Below, piece after piece: positions 1-8,598 of a stretch of 64,000 nucleotides of DNA. Under the pieces are notes generated by a model, which ran no database searches, was not told the DNA's origin, and saw only the letters and a list, made by a program, of their open reading frames with translations. The DNA is from Prescottella sp. R16 (GTDB taxonomy: Bacteria; Actinomycetota; Actinomycetes; Mycobacteriales; Mycobacteriaceae), in NCBI RefSeq assembly GCF_030656875.1, contig NZ_CP130943.1, positions 1,488,001 through 1,552,000 of the forward strand, read 5' to 3'. The first letter of the stretch is position 1. Every line of letters begins with the position of its first letter. The position numbers and the translations under genes are program-made.

Positions 1-73
1 ACGCGGCGACCAGCAGCGCCGCGACGACGGCCGCGGGGAGCAGTCGGCGCGCGGTGCTACGCGAGGTACTCAT
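1..73 (-). CDS. ABC transporter permease, N-terminal fragment (ThiX-like by context)
   Basis: Reading leftwards from the ATG at 73, 24 codons are visible before the window edge: a short basic N-terminus (MSTSRSTARR) followed by an alanine/valine/leucine stretch that looks like a first membrane segment. It overlaps the end of the upstream binding-protein gene by 17 bp, so the two are probably translationally coupled. In ThiXYZ-type aminopyrimidine importers a permease commonly follows the binding protein, and the shared TPP riboswitch supports that role. The fragment is too short to identify by itself. Confidence 0.6.
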   Translation of the reverse strand, partial: MSTSRSTARRLLPAAVVAALLVAA

Positions 74-1070
74 CGGTGAAGTACGTCGACCAGTCCGGTT
101 CGACGGTCAGCGGCGCGCCGTCCGGGCCGGCGAGCAGGCCGTGTCGGAACAGGAATCCGGAGTAGCCGGCCCACTGGTCGAGCCTCTGGGTACCGACCCG
201 TCCGTCCGCGTCCAGCATGTAGTCGGCGGCGAGCATCCGCTGGCTCTCGCGGACGAGGGCCTCGTCGGTGAAGACACCCGGGTTGGCGTCGATGAGGGCC
301 TGCGCGCCGCGATCGGGATCGTCGGCGGCCGTCTGATAGCCCCGTTGCAGCGCCTGCACGAATGCGCGGGCCTGCTCGGGATGCTCGGCGAGCCACTTCT
401 CGTTGCCGTTGACGACGATCGCGTATGCGTCCGGGAAACCGAAGTCGGTGTAGTGGAAGTAGCGCATCGGGGTGCCGCGGTGCTCGGCCTCGATGCCCTC
501 CCACGCGAAGTACGACACCGTGAAGTCGGCCTGCCCGCCGTACACCGCCTCGTACGCCGACGTGCCGAGCACGACCGTGTCGAAATCGCCTGTGCCGCCG
601 TCGTTCCGGATCACCTGACGCAGCGTCTCCCGCTCGCCCGGATCGCCGAACCCGGCGTAGGTCCTGCCGTCGAGATCCTTCGGGCTCGCGAGGTCGGCCC
701 GATCGGCCTTGACGCCGATGCCAGTGGCCCAGTGCTGCATCGGCGCGAGCACCGACACGGTCTGCGCGCCGGCGGCCCGGGCGAACGTCGCCGAGTCCTG
801 GAAGCTGATCCCGAACTCGGCGTTGCCGGCGTCGACGAGGGTGTCGGGGGCGGTGTTGTTGTACGGCAGCACCTGCACGTCCAGGCCGGCGTCCGCGAAC
901 CAGCCCTCCTGCAACGCCACGAACAGACCGGTGTGGTTGGTGTTCGGCGTCCAGTCCAGGGCGAACCGGATCGTGTCGTCGGACTCGCCCGACGCCGTGC
1001 ACCCGGTGAGAACACCCACCGCCGCCACCACGATCGCCGACGTCGCCAGGGCGCGGCGCAGCCGCGACAT
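57..1070 (-). CDS. ThiY-like (NMT1/THI5) ABC transporter substrate-binding lipoprotein
   Basis: A 337-residue protein with an N-terminal signal sequence and a lipobox (LTGC, Cys24), so it should be anchored on the outer face of the cell membrane. The mature part opens with FALDWTPNTNHTGLFVA, the hallmark of the NMT1/THI5-like family that binds formyl-aminopyrimidine or HMP precursors of thiamine. The gene lies 5 bp after tenA and overlaps a following permease, all downstream of a TPP riboswitch, so it most likely imports a pyrimidine thiamine precursor. I chose the ATG at 1070, which gives a compact signal peptide. An in-frame ATG at 1091 would add seven residues and overlap tenA; neither start has a strong ribosome-binding site. 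Confidence 0.85.
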   Translation of the reverse strand: MSRLRRALATSAIVVAAVGVLTGCTASGESDDTIRFALDWTPNTNHTGLFVALQEGWFADAGLDVQVLPYNNTAPDTLVDAGNAEFGISFQDSATFARAAGAQTVSVLAPMQHWATGIGVKADRADLASPKDLDGRTYAGFGDPGERETLRQVIRNDGGTGDFDTVVLGTSAYEAVYGGQADFTVSYFAWEGIEAEHRGTPMRYFHYTDFGFPDAYAIVVNGNEKWLAEHPEQARAFVQALQRGYQTAADDPDRGAQALIDANPGVFTDEALVRESQRMLAADYMLDADGRVGTQRLDQWAGYSGFLFRHGLLAGPDGAPLTVEPDWSTYFTDEYLA

Positions 1071-1075
1071 CGCGC

Positions 1076-1810
1076 TCACGACGCGGGCCACGGCTGCGGG
1101 TGCAGCGCGGTGTCCCAGAACAGGAACTCGTAGCGGGCCGCGTTCACGAAGGCGCGGATCATCGCGTCGCGCTGCTCACCGGTGGCGGCGTCGGCGGCCG
1201 CGTCCACCAACCGTCGTGCGGTGTCGACGGATTCGTGGAATGCCGGGTCGTCGTACGTGGTGACCCACTGCGCGTACGGGTGCGACGGATCGGCAGCGAG
1301 CACGTCGTGTGCGCTCGCGGCGAGACGTCGTCCGACGACGGCGTAGATCCAGAAGCACGGCAGCACCGCGGCCGCCCCCACCGGGTACGGTTCGGTGGCC
1401 GCGGTCGCCGTCAGATACGACACGTATCCGAGGCAGGCCGATGAATGTTGCAGTGTCTCAGTGCTTTCCGGGAGAAGTCCGCCGGAGAGCAGGTTCTCGT
1501 GCAGCTCCGATTCGACGACGGCGGCCGTCGCCGCCGACGTCGCCCAGAACGCCGAGGTCTGCGGGTCCGGGGACTTGGCGGCGAGCAGCGCGAGCGCCTT
1601 CGCGTACTCGGCGAGATACAGCGAGTCCTGCTCGATGTAGGTGCGGAACACGTCGAGCGGCAGCGTGCCGTCACCGAGCCGCCGCAGGAACTCCATGTCG
1701 TCGATCTCGGCCCGCAGGGACGCAGTGCGCTCCCACAGCAGATCGGTGAAGCGTCCGCCGTCGGCGGATGCAGGGGTGGATACAGATATGTCGTGGACAG
1801 GCGTCGTCAT
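1076..1810 (-). CDS. tenA: Aminopyrimidine aminohydrolase / thiaminase II (TenA)
   Basis: A 244-residue, all-helical TenA-family protein that hydrolyses amino-pyrimidines released from degraded thiamine, so that HMP can be salvaged. Visible family features are the YIEQDSLYLAEY segment near residue 57, the PCFWIY segment with the expected catalytic cysteine near residue 150, and the C-terminal EFLFWD segment that carries the conserved acid. It is the first gene of an operon with a ThiY-like binding protein and a permease. The ATG at 1810 lies 10 nt after an AAGGGA sequence that also forms the 3' end of the TPP aptamer, so ligand binding should directly block initiation. Confidence 0.93.
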   Translation of the reverse strand: MTTPVHDISVSTPASADGGRFTDLLWERTASLRAEIDDMEFLRRLGDGTLPLDVFRTYIEQDSLYLAEYAKALALLAAKSPDPQTSAFWATSAATAAVVESELHENLLSGGLLPESTETLQHSSACLGYVSYLTATAATEPYPVGAAAVLPCFWIYAVVGRRLAASAHDVLAADPSHPYAQWVTTYDDPAFHESVDTARRLVDAAADAATGEQRDAMIRAFVNAARYEFLFWDTALHPQPWPAS

Positions 1811-1816
1811 CGCCGT

Positions 1817-1895
1817 GACATCCCTTCGTCAGCATTACCTGAGCAGGTTCTCCGGGTGTGATCTCAGCCCCGCTCTGTGCGGAGCACCCCGTGTC
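1817..1895 (-). promoter_or_regulatory. TPP riboswitch (THI element)
   Basis: Read on the minus strand, the leader of tenA carries the conserved TPP aptamer blocks in order: GGGGTGC (1890-1884), GCTGAGA, ACCCG, GAACCTG and the terminal GACGAAGGGA (to 1821). The ends can pair as a P1 stem (GACA at 1895-1892 with TGTC at 1820-1817). The AAGGGA at 1826-1821 is both the last conserved aptamer block and the Shine-Dalgarno of tenA, which indicates translational control. Thiamine pyrophosphate should therefore repress tenA and the transporter genes behind it. Confidence 0.95.
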
Positions 1896-1908
1896 GGTGA
1901 ACGAGCCG

Positions 1909-1914
1909 ACCATA
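1909..1914 (-). promoter_or_regulatory. Possible -10 element of the tenA operon
   Basis: The minus strand reads TATGGT here, about 14 nt before the 5' end of the TPP aptamer, which is where a -10 box would be expected for a leader starting near 1902. No convincing -35 element was found, so this is only a positional suggestion. Confidence 0.3.
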
Positions 1915-1990
1915 GCACCGCCGGATTGGTACGTTGGCAGACGGCAGCCCAGGGGGCCGGTGGGCACCCGGAAGGTCAGGAGGTCGGGCC

Positions 1991-3568
1991 GTGGAACCAG
2001 TGGACGTACTCGACGCCGGCCGCTCCGAGCGGCCCGGCACGGTCGTCGCCGACACGACGTACGGCCCGGTTCGCGGGCACGGTGACGGCGCCGTCGTCGC
2101 CTGGAAGGGCATCCCGTACGCCGCGCCTCCGGTCGGCGACCTGCGGTTCCGCAGCCCACGGCCGCCGGAGCCGTGGAGCGACGTCCTCGACTGCGCGGTG
2201 TTCGGGGCGATGGCGCCGCAGGGACACGACACGTCGGTACCGCTCGATCCGTCGATGCGGATCGACGAGGACTGCCTGACCGTCAACGTGTGGGCACCGC
2301 CCCCGGACGGTGAGCCGCGTCCGGTGATGGTGTGGATCCACGGCGGCGCGTACTGCCTGGGCTCGTCGGCGCAGGCCGTCTACGACGGTCGCCTGCTCGT
2401 CGAACGCGGCGACATCGTGCTCGTGACGTTCAACTACCGGCTCGGGGCACTGGGTTTCCTGGATCTGTCGTCGCTGTCGACGGCGAACCGGACATTCGAG
2501 TCGAATCTCGGGTTGCGGGACCAGATCGCGGTCCTGGAGTGGGTACGCGACAACATCGCGGCATTCGGCGGCGACCCGGGTGCGGTGACACTGTTCGGGG
2601 AGTCGTCGGGCGGCGGATCGATCACGACGCTGATGACGGTGCCGCGGGCCGAGGGCCTGTTCCATCGGGCCATCGTGCAGAGCCCGCCCGCGACGTCGGT
2701 GTACGGCGCCGAGCGGGCTGCGACCGTCGCCCGCCGCTATCTGGAACTGCTGGACCTGCCGGCCGAGGGGGCCGGGGACCTGATCGGTATGCCGGTCGAC
2801 GACCTGGTGAAGGCTGGGGACCTGCTCGTCGACGAGATCCCCACCCGGGTGCCGGGCACGCTCGCGATGGCGCCCGTCGTGGATCGTGATCTGGTGCCGC
2901 ACTACCCGGTGGCGGCATTCCAGAAGGGGCTCTCGCACCGGATTCCGCTCATCATCGGCTCCAACAAGGACGAGGCGTCGATCTTCAAGTTCATGCGCTC
3001 GCCGCTGCTGCCGGTCAGTTCGGAGGCCGTGCAGCAGATGTTCACGGGGCTGGCCGAGGACAACCCGGATCTGTCGCCGGAGCGGCTCGCCGAGATCGCC
3101 GCCGCCTACCCGGATGCGACGAAATCCCGTGGGGTACTGGCGCTGTCGCGGGACGCGGCGTTCCGGATGCCGGTGCTGTGGGTGGCCGACGCGCACAGCC
3201 GGCACTCCCCGACGTGGATGTACCGGTTCGACCACGCCACCCCGATGCTCAAGGCGGCGCGGGTCGGGGCGGGGCACGCCACCGAATTGCCCTACGTGTT
3301 CGGCAATTTCGGCACCCTCAACCCCGACCCGACGTTCTGGCTCGGTGGCCGCAAGAGCACACTCGAGGTGGCGGGACGCGTGCAGCGCCGCTGGCTCGCG
3401 TTCGCGCGGCACGCCGTTCCCGCAGCCCTCGACGGGTCCAAACACTGGCCCCCCTACACCGAGGGCACCCGGTCGACGCTGCTGATCGACAACCACGACA
3501 GCGTCGTCGTCGACCCCGACCACGACATGCGGATCGCGTGGGGGGACGAGGTGATGGGGTTCAGCTGA
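1991..3568 (+). CDS. Type-B carboxylesterase (alpha/beta hydrolase)
   Basis: A 525-residue carboxylesterase of the cholinesterase-like family. Visible elements are the KGIPYAAPP N-terminal block, the EDCLTVNVW motif, the HGGAY oxyanion loop, the nucleophile elbow GESSGG with Ser205, the acidic residue Glu328 in SNKDEAS, and His429 in GHATELPY. This completes a Ser-Glu-His triad. There is no signal peptide, so it is probably cytoplasmic. The start is the GTG at 1991, seven nt after a strong AGGAGG (1978-1983); an ATG further upstream at 1934 has no such site. The gene is divergent from the tenA operon and converges on the DUF2470 gene with 6 bp between stops. The natural ester substrate cannot be inferred. 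Confidence 0.92.
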   Translation: MEPVDVLDAGRSERPGTVVADTTYGPVRGHGDGAVVAWKGIPYAAPPVGDLRFRSPRPPEPWSDVLDCAVFGAMAPQGHDTSVPLDPSMRIDEDCLTVNVWAPPPDGEPRPVMVWIHGGAYCLGSSAQAVYDGRLLVERGDIVLVTFNYRLGALGFLDLSSLSTANRTFESNLGLRDQIAVLEWVRDNIAAFGGDPGAVTLFGESSGGGSITTLMTVPRAEGLFHRAIVQSPPATSVYGAERAATVARRYLELLDLPAEGAGDLIGMPVDDLVKAGDLLVDEIPTRVPGTLAMAPVVDRDLVPHYPVAAFQKGLSHRIPLIIGSNKDEASIFKFMRSPLLPVSSEAVQQMFTGLAEDNPDLSPERLAEIAAAYPDATKSRGVLALSRDAAFRMPVLWVADAHSRHSPTWMYRFDHATPMLKAARVGAGHATELPYVFGNFGTLNPDPTFWLGGRKSTLEVAGRVQRRWLAFARHAVPAALDGSKHWPPYTEGTRSTLLIDNHDSVVVDPDHDMRIAWGDEVMGFS

Positions 3569-3574
3569 ACTGGA

Positions 3575-3871
3575 TCAGTGCCCGGTCGGCTCGATGCCCA
3601 GTTTCTCGTACGCGGCGGTGCACAGCGCGACCACCTCGACTCGGATCGACGGCCGGTCGGTGACCTCACCGATCCACGGCACCCGCACGGTCTTCTCGAC
3701 GCCGTCGACGGTGACGGTCCACTCGCCGGCCGCGGTGTCGAGCCCCGTCATGCGGGCATCGGTGGCGGTCGGCTCCGCGAAAGCGCGGACGATGTGCAGG
3801 TTGTCGCCGGTGTGGTCGTCGTTCATGTGCTTGGTCACGGCGGCGACGACGGCGGCATCGAAGGTAGTCAT
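3575..3871 (-). CDS. DUF2470-domain protein
   Basis: A 98-residue protein consisting only of a DUF2470 domain. It starts with the typical KHMNDDHTGDNL segment (residues 14-25) and ends with conserved aromatic and acidic positions. In other proteins this domain is the C-terminal part of HugZ-type haem-binding or haem-degrading proteins. The start ATG overlaps the stop of the MFS gene as ATGA. An IdeR-like palindrome covers the 19 bases just upstream, so iron limitation probably induces this gene separately from the MFS gene. A role in haem or iron handling is inferred from the domain plus that site. Confidence 0.85.
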   Translation of the reverse strand: MTTFDAAVVAAVTKHMNDDHTGDNLHIVRAFAEPTATDARMTGLDTAAGEWTVTVDGVEKTVRVPWIGEVTDRPSIRVEVVALCTAAYEKLGIEPTGH

Positions 3872-5133
3872 GACGGTGAGCCTAACCTCACTGTCGGTGG
3901 CTTCCGGTCGGCGTCCAGTTCCCGCAGCACCGGCAGCGTGAAACACACGGCGGCAACGGCCACGACCGGCACGGCGAGGACGAAGAACGTGGTGCGGACA
4001 CCGAGCTGATCGATGAGCGGTCCCGCGAGCAGGAATCCGAGTGGCCCCGCGGCATAGGCGGTGGAGGTCATCACGCCGACGACGCGTCCGCGCATGTGCT
4101 CCGGACTGCGGGTCTGCATGGCCCAGTTGGCGATCGGGCCGACGGGCCCGTACACGAGGCCGATCGCGACGGACAGTGCCAGCAGCACCCACAACGGAGG
4201 GAGGAATGCCATGCCGAGCATGGACAACCCCAGGCCGCTGACCGCGATCAGCATCAGGATGCGGCGCTGGAGAAAGGGCGCCAACGCGCCGTAGGCGAGG
4301 GCTCCGACCAGCCCGCCGACGCTCATCGCCATCAGCACCCAGCCCAGTTGGGCGGGTTCGTTGCGGTCGGTGAAGTACTTGGGGAACAGCACCGATTCGA
4401 TCGGCAGGTACAGCGCGACGATTGCCATGTCGACGAGGGCGAGGGTGCGCAGCAGGCGGTCGTTCCACACGAACCGCAGGCCCTCGAGCGTGCCCGTCCA
4501 CATCGATTTCGGCCGGGTCGCGTGGTCGGGGCGACCGGCATGTTCGAGGCGCAGGAACGCGATCGTCACGATCGACAGCACGAAGCAGACGGCGGTGACC
4601 CACAGCGTGCTCTCCGGGCCGACCAGCGCGATCAGCAGACCGCCGATGCCGGGTCCGACGAGATAGGCGACGTTGTAGTTGGCCTCGTACAGGCTGTTGA
4701 CCCGGTCGAGACGCCAGCCGGCGGCCGTGGTCGCGGCGGGCAGCATCGACTCACGCGCCGAGATCCCGGCCGGGTCGAACGTGGCGCCCAGCGCGGCCAG
4801 CACCGCGAGCACCGGCACCGACAGACCGATGGTTCCGGCGACGACCGGGATCGCGGCCACCGAGAGCGCCGACAGCGCGTCCGACACCAGCGAGGTGGGC
4901 CGCCGGCCGAACCGATCCACTACGGTGCCCGAGAACAGGCTCGCGAGCAGCAGGGGCAGTGTGGCAGCCCCCGCGACGATCGCCGCGTCGGTCGCCCGCC
5001 CGGTCTGCTCGAGCACCAGCCACGGCAGGGCGACGATGACGATGCCGTTGCCGGTCGCCGACAGCAGCGTCGCGACGTTGAGCAGGATCAGTGGTGTGAG
5101 TCGTCGGGTCGTCGTCTGGTGGGGGGTGCTCAC
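3868..5133 (-). CDS. MFS transporter, EntS/MFS_3-like exporter
   Basis: A 421-residue membrane protein with about 12 hydrophobic segments and the MFS motif A loop between helices 2 and 3 (GTVVDRFGRRP, near residue 69). The overall pattern (LLNVATLLSATGNGI start, LVGPGIGG in helix 5, RGRVVGV in the second half) resembles the EntS/TetV-type branch that includes siderophore and drug exporters. Its stop overlaps the start of the DUF2470 gene, so the two are coupled. The iron box at the junction makes a siderophore-export role possible, but no siderophore synthetase is in the window, so this stays an inference. Confidence 0.85.
   Translation of the reverse strand: MSTPHQTTTRRLTPLILLNVATLLSATGNGIVIVALPWLVLEQTGRATDAAIVAGAATLPLLLASLFSGTVVDRFGRRPTSLVSDALSALSVAAIPVVAGTIGLSVPVLAVLAALGATFDPAGISARESMLPAATTAAGWRLDRVNSLYEANYNVAYLVGPGIGGLLIALVGPESTLWVTAVCFVLSIVTIAFLRLEHAGRPDHATRPKSMWTGTLEGLRFVWNDRLLRTLALVDMAIVALYLPIESVLFPKYFTDRNEPAQLGWVLMAMSVGGLVGALAYGALAPFLQRRILMLIAVSGLGLSMLGMAFLPPLWVLLALSVAIGLVYGPVGPIANWAMQTRSPEHMRGRVVGVMTSTAYAAGPLGFLLAGPLIDQLGVRTTFFVLAVPVVAVAAVCFTLPVLRELDADRKPPTVRLGSPS
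3872..3890 (-). promoter_or_regulatory. Candidate IdeR/DtxR iron box
   Basis: The minus strand reads tgAGGTTAGGCTcACCgtc, matching 14 of 19 positions of the IdeR consensus TTAGGTTAGGCTAACCTAA, including an unbroken AGGTTAGGCT core. It ends at the base before the start codon of the DUF2470 gene and lies inside the last codons of the upstream MFS gene. A bound repressor would block initiation from an internal promoter. Confidence 0.65.
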
Positions 5134-5211
5134 GGCGCGGGCTTTCGGTCGATCGGGCGTCGAATCGAAGCTAACAGCGCGACCGGAACCCGCGCGAGCG
5201 GATTTCCTCGT

Positions 5212-7716
5212 CTACTCCCGGGTGCCGATCGCGGTCACCGGGTCCTGCCGCATCGCGGTTCGGGTCGGGATCGCGATCGCGGTGAGTCCCAACAGGACGG
5301 TCACCCCGAGGATCAGGGCGTAGACGGCCGGGTCGACGCTCGGGATCGGACGCCCCGAGACCGCGGCCGCGACACCCGCGAGCGGGGGCAGCGCGATCAC
5401 CGACCCGACGACTGCCGCGACGGTCACCACGATCACCGATTCGGTGCGCATCATCCGGCGCACCTGCCGACTGCTCGCGCCGACGAGTCGCAGCAGCGCG
5501 AACTCGCGACCCCGTTCGGCGGTCGCGAGCACGAGAGTGTTCACGACGGCGACCGCGAGATAGCCGAGCAGAACTGCGAGCGCGACGATGCTCACCCACG
5601 CCTGCGTGCGACGCTGTTCCTGTCCGGCGGTGGCGAACTCCGCGCGATCCGCGACCGTGACGCCGCCCATCGCGGTGACGGCGGTGCGGGCCTCGTCGAC
5701 CCGTCCGGGTTCCGTGGAGACGAGCAACATGTCGGTCAGTCCCGTCGTGGTGTGCGCGCGGACCTGCGAGATCGGCAGCGTCACGTCGCCGAACCCGAGG
5801 CCACGGCCGTACGTCGCGACGACGGTCGGGGTGACGAGGGTGCCGTCGCCGAGGCGCAGAGGGACGGTGTCGCCCACGCGGGCGCTCATCGAGAACGCGG
5901 CGTCGGTGCTGAGCGCGACGGTGCCGTCCCGGAGCTGCCCCAGGTCGCCGTCGCGGACGTCGAGGTCGAGGGTCGACGGCGTGGCCGCAGGATCGACGCC
6001 CTGCACCGGGTACGCCGTGGTGGACGGCGACTCGCCGCCCGTCGTGAACAGGGCCTGACTGCGGGCGATCGGATTGGCCGCGCGCACAGCGGGATCCGCC
6101 TCGATCGTGTCGACGAGGTCGGGAGCCAGTCCGGCGGGAGCGGTGACGACCAGGTCGGCCGTGATGCCGGAGCGGGACTGATGGTCGGCGGCCGCGGCGA
6201 CGGTGTCCTGGGTGAACAACTGCACCGAGCCGATCGCGATGGCGAGTGCCAGCGGGGTGATCGCCGCGGCCAGACGTCGTGCCCGCGCCCCGGAGTTGGC
6301 GGCCGCCAACACGAGTGCCGGTGACGCGCTGCGCCGCAACGGGCCACCGAACCGGCGGACCGCCCCCGCGACCAGCAGCGGGCCCAGCAGCGCCACCGAG
6401 ATCACCAGCAGCACAGCCGAAGCACCGGCACCCGCGAGCGCGGCCTCTCCGGGCAGCACCGCCGGCAGCAGCGAGGTGGCGAGTCCGCCGGCGCCGAACA
6501 CGAGGCCCGTGACGAGTCGGCCCCTGCCGATGGAGGCCGGCTCCACGGCCGATTCGCGCAGGGCCTCGGTGGGATCCAGACGGGCCGGACGTCGGGCGGC
6601 GACGGCAGCCGCGATCCGCGCGGTGCCGACCGCCAGCAGCACCCCGACCACGGCCGGGAGCGGGCTGTACGCGAGCGCGAAGTCCGAGGACAGGACACCG
6701 GCCTCGGCGAACTGGGCGCGCAGCACCTGTGCGAGCGCATAGCCGGGGCCGGCACCGAGCAGTGCGGCGAGACCCGCGACCAGCAGCACCTCGCTGCCGA
6801 TCAGACGGTGTACCTGGCCGGGGGTCGCGCCCATCGCGCGCAGCAACGCGAACTCGCGGCGCCGCTGCTGGATCGACAGCGACAGCGTGCTCGCCACCAC
6901 GAACATCGCGATCAGGACTGCCAGGCCGGCGAACGACCCGCACAGCATCATCAGTTCGCTTCGCGCGGCCCCGGCATCGAGGTACTCGACGTCGCCGCGG
7001 GCGCTGCCGGTGTAGGTGCGCACGTCGAGACCGGGCAGGTGGTCGCGGACCCGATCCGCCAGAGCCGAGGCGTCGCCGCCGGGGTCTGCGAGCAGACCCA
7101 CCGCCGCGACACGGTCGCCGTGCGGCCACAGCTCACGGATCCGGGTATCGGACACGAACACCGACGCCGGCCGGTCCGCCGGCTCGGCGGTGGGGGCCGC
7201 GGCGATGCCTACGACGGTGTACTCGTCACCGATTCCTCCGTGCCGCAGTGTGATCCGATCACCGGGTGCGCCTCCGGTCACGACGATCTCGTCGGCTGCC
7301 ACCGGCGCCCGGCCGGCCGTCAGCTCGTACGGCGCGAGAGCGGCGGACGACCAGCCGTGCGCATCCATTGCGGTGCCGTCGTCGGTAGTGAGGGGCACCT
7401 CGATGTCGGCGACCGCCTCCCGAACGCCGGGGACGTCGGACAACTCGTCCACCACCGAGTTCGGTAGCAGCGCACGTTCGACGTACGGCTGGTCGATGTC
7501 CTCGCGGACGTCGAGGGCCTGCGCCGCGCCGACGACGACGTCGGCGCCCGCGTAGCGGTGCGGGGTGACACCGCCGCGGATCCCCGACTCGAACAGCACG
7601 CCCAGCGCGCAGGTGAGCAGGGCGGCGCAGAACACCGCGACGAACACTGCCGCGAAGCTGCCGCGGCGCTGCCGGATGTTGGCGCGCGCGAGCGCGCGCA
7701 GACCGGGACGATGCAT
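5212..7716 (-). CDS. ABC transporter permease, FtsX-like/MacB type
   Basis: An 834-residue permease with the two-FtsX-domain layout: one N-terminal membrane helix (residues about 15-40), a large extracytoplasmic domain to about 250, three helices, a second pair of helices and extracytoplasmic domain, and three C-terminal helices. The segments RRREFALLRAMGATPGQV and RGREFALLRLVGASSRQV are the paired cytoplasmic coupling motifs. It partners the ATPase gene that ends 3 bp upstream. The ATG at 7716 has GGGGAG eight nt upstream; a GTG at 7722 overlapping the ATPase stop is the alternative. Export of a lipophilic drug or peptide, or envelope-stress relief, is typical of such systems. Confidence 0.9.
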   Translation of the reverse strand: MHRPGLRALARANIRQRRGSFAAVFVAVFCAALLTCALGVLFESGIRGGVTPHRYAGADVVVGAAQALDVREDIDQPYVERALLPNSVVDELSDVPGVREAVADIEVPLTTDDGTAMDAHGWSSAALAPYELTAGRAPVAADEIVVTGGAPGDRITLRHGGIGDEYTVVGIAAAPTAEPADRPASVFVSDTRIRELWPHGDRVAAVGLLADPGGDASALADRVRDHLPGLDVRTYTGSARGDVEYLDAGAARSELMMLCGSFAGLAVLIAMFVVASTLSLSIQQRRREFALLRAMGATPGQVHRLIGSEVLLVAGLAALLGAGPGYALAQVLRAQFAEAGVLSSDFALAYSPLPAVVGVLLAVGTARIAAAVAARRPARLDPTEALRESAVEPASIGRGRLVTGLVFGAGGLATSLLPAVLPGEAALAGAGASAVLLVISVALLGPLLVAGAVRRFGGPLRRSASPALVLAAANSGARARRLAAAITPLALAIAIGSVQLFTQDTVAAAADHQSRSGITADLVVTAPAGLAPDLVDTIEADPAVRAANPIARSQALFTTGGESPSTTAYPVQGVDPAATPSTLDLDVRDGDLGQLRDGTVALSTDAAFSMSARVGDTVPLRLGDGTLVTPTVVATYGRGLGFGDVTLPISQVRAHTTTGLTDMLLVSTEPGRVDEARTAVTAMGGVTVADRAEFATAGQEQRRTQAWVSIVALAVLLGYLAVAVVNTLVLATAERGREFALLRLVGASSRQVRRMMRTESVIVVTVAAVVGSVIALPPLAGVAAAVSGRPIPSVDPAVYALILGVTVLLGLTAIAIPTRTAMRQDPVTAIGTRE

Positions 7717-7718
7717 GC

Positions 7719-8489
7719 TCACCACTCCCCGAGGTGGGTCATGTGGTCGGCGACCGCGGCGGCGCTCGGTGCATCCATCCGCCCGACGAGCCGGCCGTCC
7801 GCGAGGAACAGGACCCGGTCGGCGTGCGCGGCCGCGACGGGATCGTGGGTGACCATGACGATGGTCTGCCCCAGTTCGGTGGTGGTGCGGCGCAACAGGT
7901 CCAGAACCTGGCGTCCGGTGCGGGAGTCGAGCGCGCCGGTGGGCTCGTCGGCGAACACCGCGTGCGGACGGGTGATGAGGGCGCGCGCGATCGCGACGCG
8001 TTGCTGCTGGCCGCCGGACATCTCGGCCGGGCGACGGTCCCGCTTGTCGGCCAGTCCGACCGCGTCGAGGACGTGGTCGAGATGCGCCCGGTCGGCGGTG
8101 CGTCCGGCGAGCAACAGCGGCAGCGTGACGTTCTGTTCGACGGTGAGCGCGGCCATGAGGTTGTACGCCTGGAACACGAAGCCGATGTGGTCGCGACGGA
8201 AGATCGTGCGGGCCTTGGGCTTCAGAGCACTGATCTCGGTGTCGCCGAGCCATACCGAGCCGCGGGTGGGCTGATCCAGTCCGGCGGCACAGTGCAGGAA
8301 CGTGCTCTTACCGGACCCGGACGGCCCCATGACGGCGGTGAAACTGCCCGGGGCGAGGGCCAGGCTGACGGTGTCGAGCGCGGTGACCTGGGTGCGCCCG
8401 GAACCGTACGTCTTGCTCACGTCGGCGAGACGGACCGCGGACTGCGGTGGGCTCTGCACGAGCGGCGATGTGGAAGCGAAGGGGGACAT
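7719..8489 (-). CDS. ABC transporter ATPase, MacB/LolD type
   Basis: A 256-residue nucleotide-binding subunit. Visible motifs are Walker A GPSGSGKST (near residue 60), the Q-loop FVFQAYN, the signature MSGGQQQR, Walker B VFADEPT with a D-loop GALD, and the switch histidine in VTHDP. It forms an exporter with the FtsX-like permease immediately downstream. The start chosen is the ATG at 8489, which gives the usual length; there is no clear Shine-Dalgarno, so the mRNA may be leaderless. The gene is divergent from a histidine kinase/response regulator pair, which commonly controls this type of exporter. Confidence 0.93.
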   Translation of the reverse strand: MSPFASTSPLVQSPPQSAVRLADVSKTYGSGRTQVTALDTVSLALAPGSFTAVMGPSGSGKSTFLHCAAGLDQPTRGSVWLGDTEISALKPKARTIFRRDHIGFVFQAYNLMAALTVEQNVTLPLLLAGRTADRAHLDHVLDAVGLADKRDRRPAEMSGGQQQRVAIARALITRPHAVFADEPTGALDSRTGRQVLDLLRRTTTELGQTIVMVTHDPVAAAHADRVLFLADGRLVGRMDAPSAAAVADHMTHLGEW

Positions 8490-8536
8490 GCAGAGAACGC
8501 TATGGAGCGGCGGGCCCCCGGAACATCCCGTGCGGT

Positions 8537-8575
8537 ACCCGATCGATGGTGTAGCCGGCTGTACCGACATCGGGT
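8537..8575. promoter_or_regulatory. 39-bp imperfect inverted repeat between ABC exporter and kinase genes
   Basis: The outer arms are ACCCGAT (8537-8543) and ATCGGGT (8569-8575). Inside them GGT-AGCC pairs with GGCT-ACC around a centre near 8556. It occupies the middle of the 109-bp divergent gap between the exporter ATPase (start 8489) and the kinase (start 8599). It is a good candidate for the binding site of the adjacent LuxR-type response regulator, controlling both transcripts. Confidence 0.5.
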
Positions 8576-8598
8576 GGCCGGTGCGGCATGCTGGACCG

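Noticed and set aside
4096..6324. A 742-codon plus-strand open frame across the MFS and permease genes
   Set aside because: The translation is dominated by Arg, Gly, Asp and Gln, with no family motif. The opposite strand holds two convincing transporter genes.
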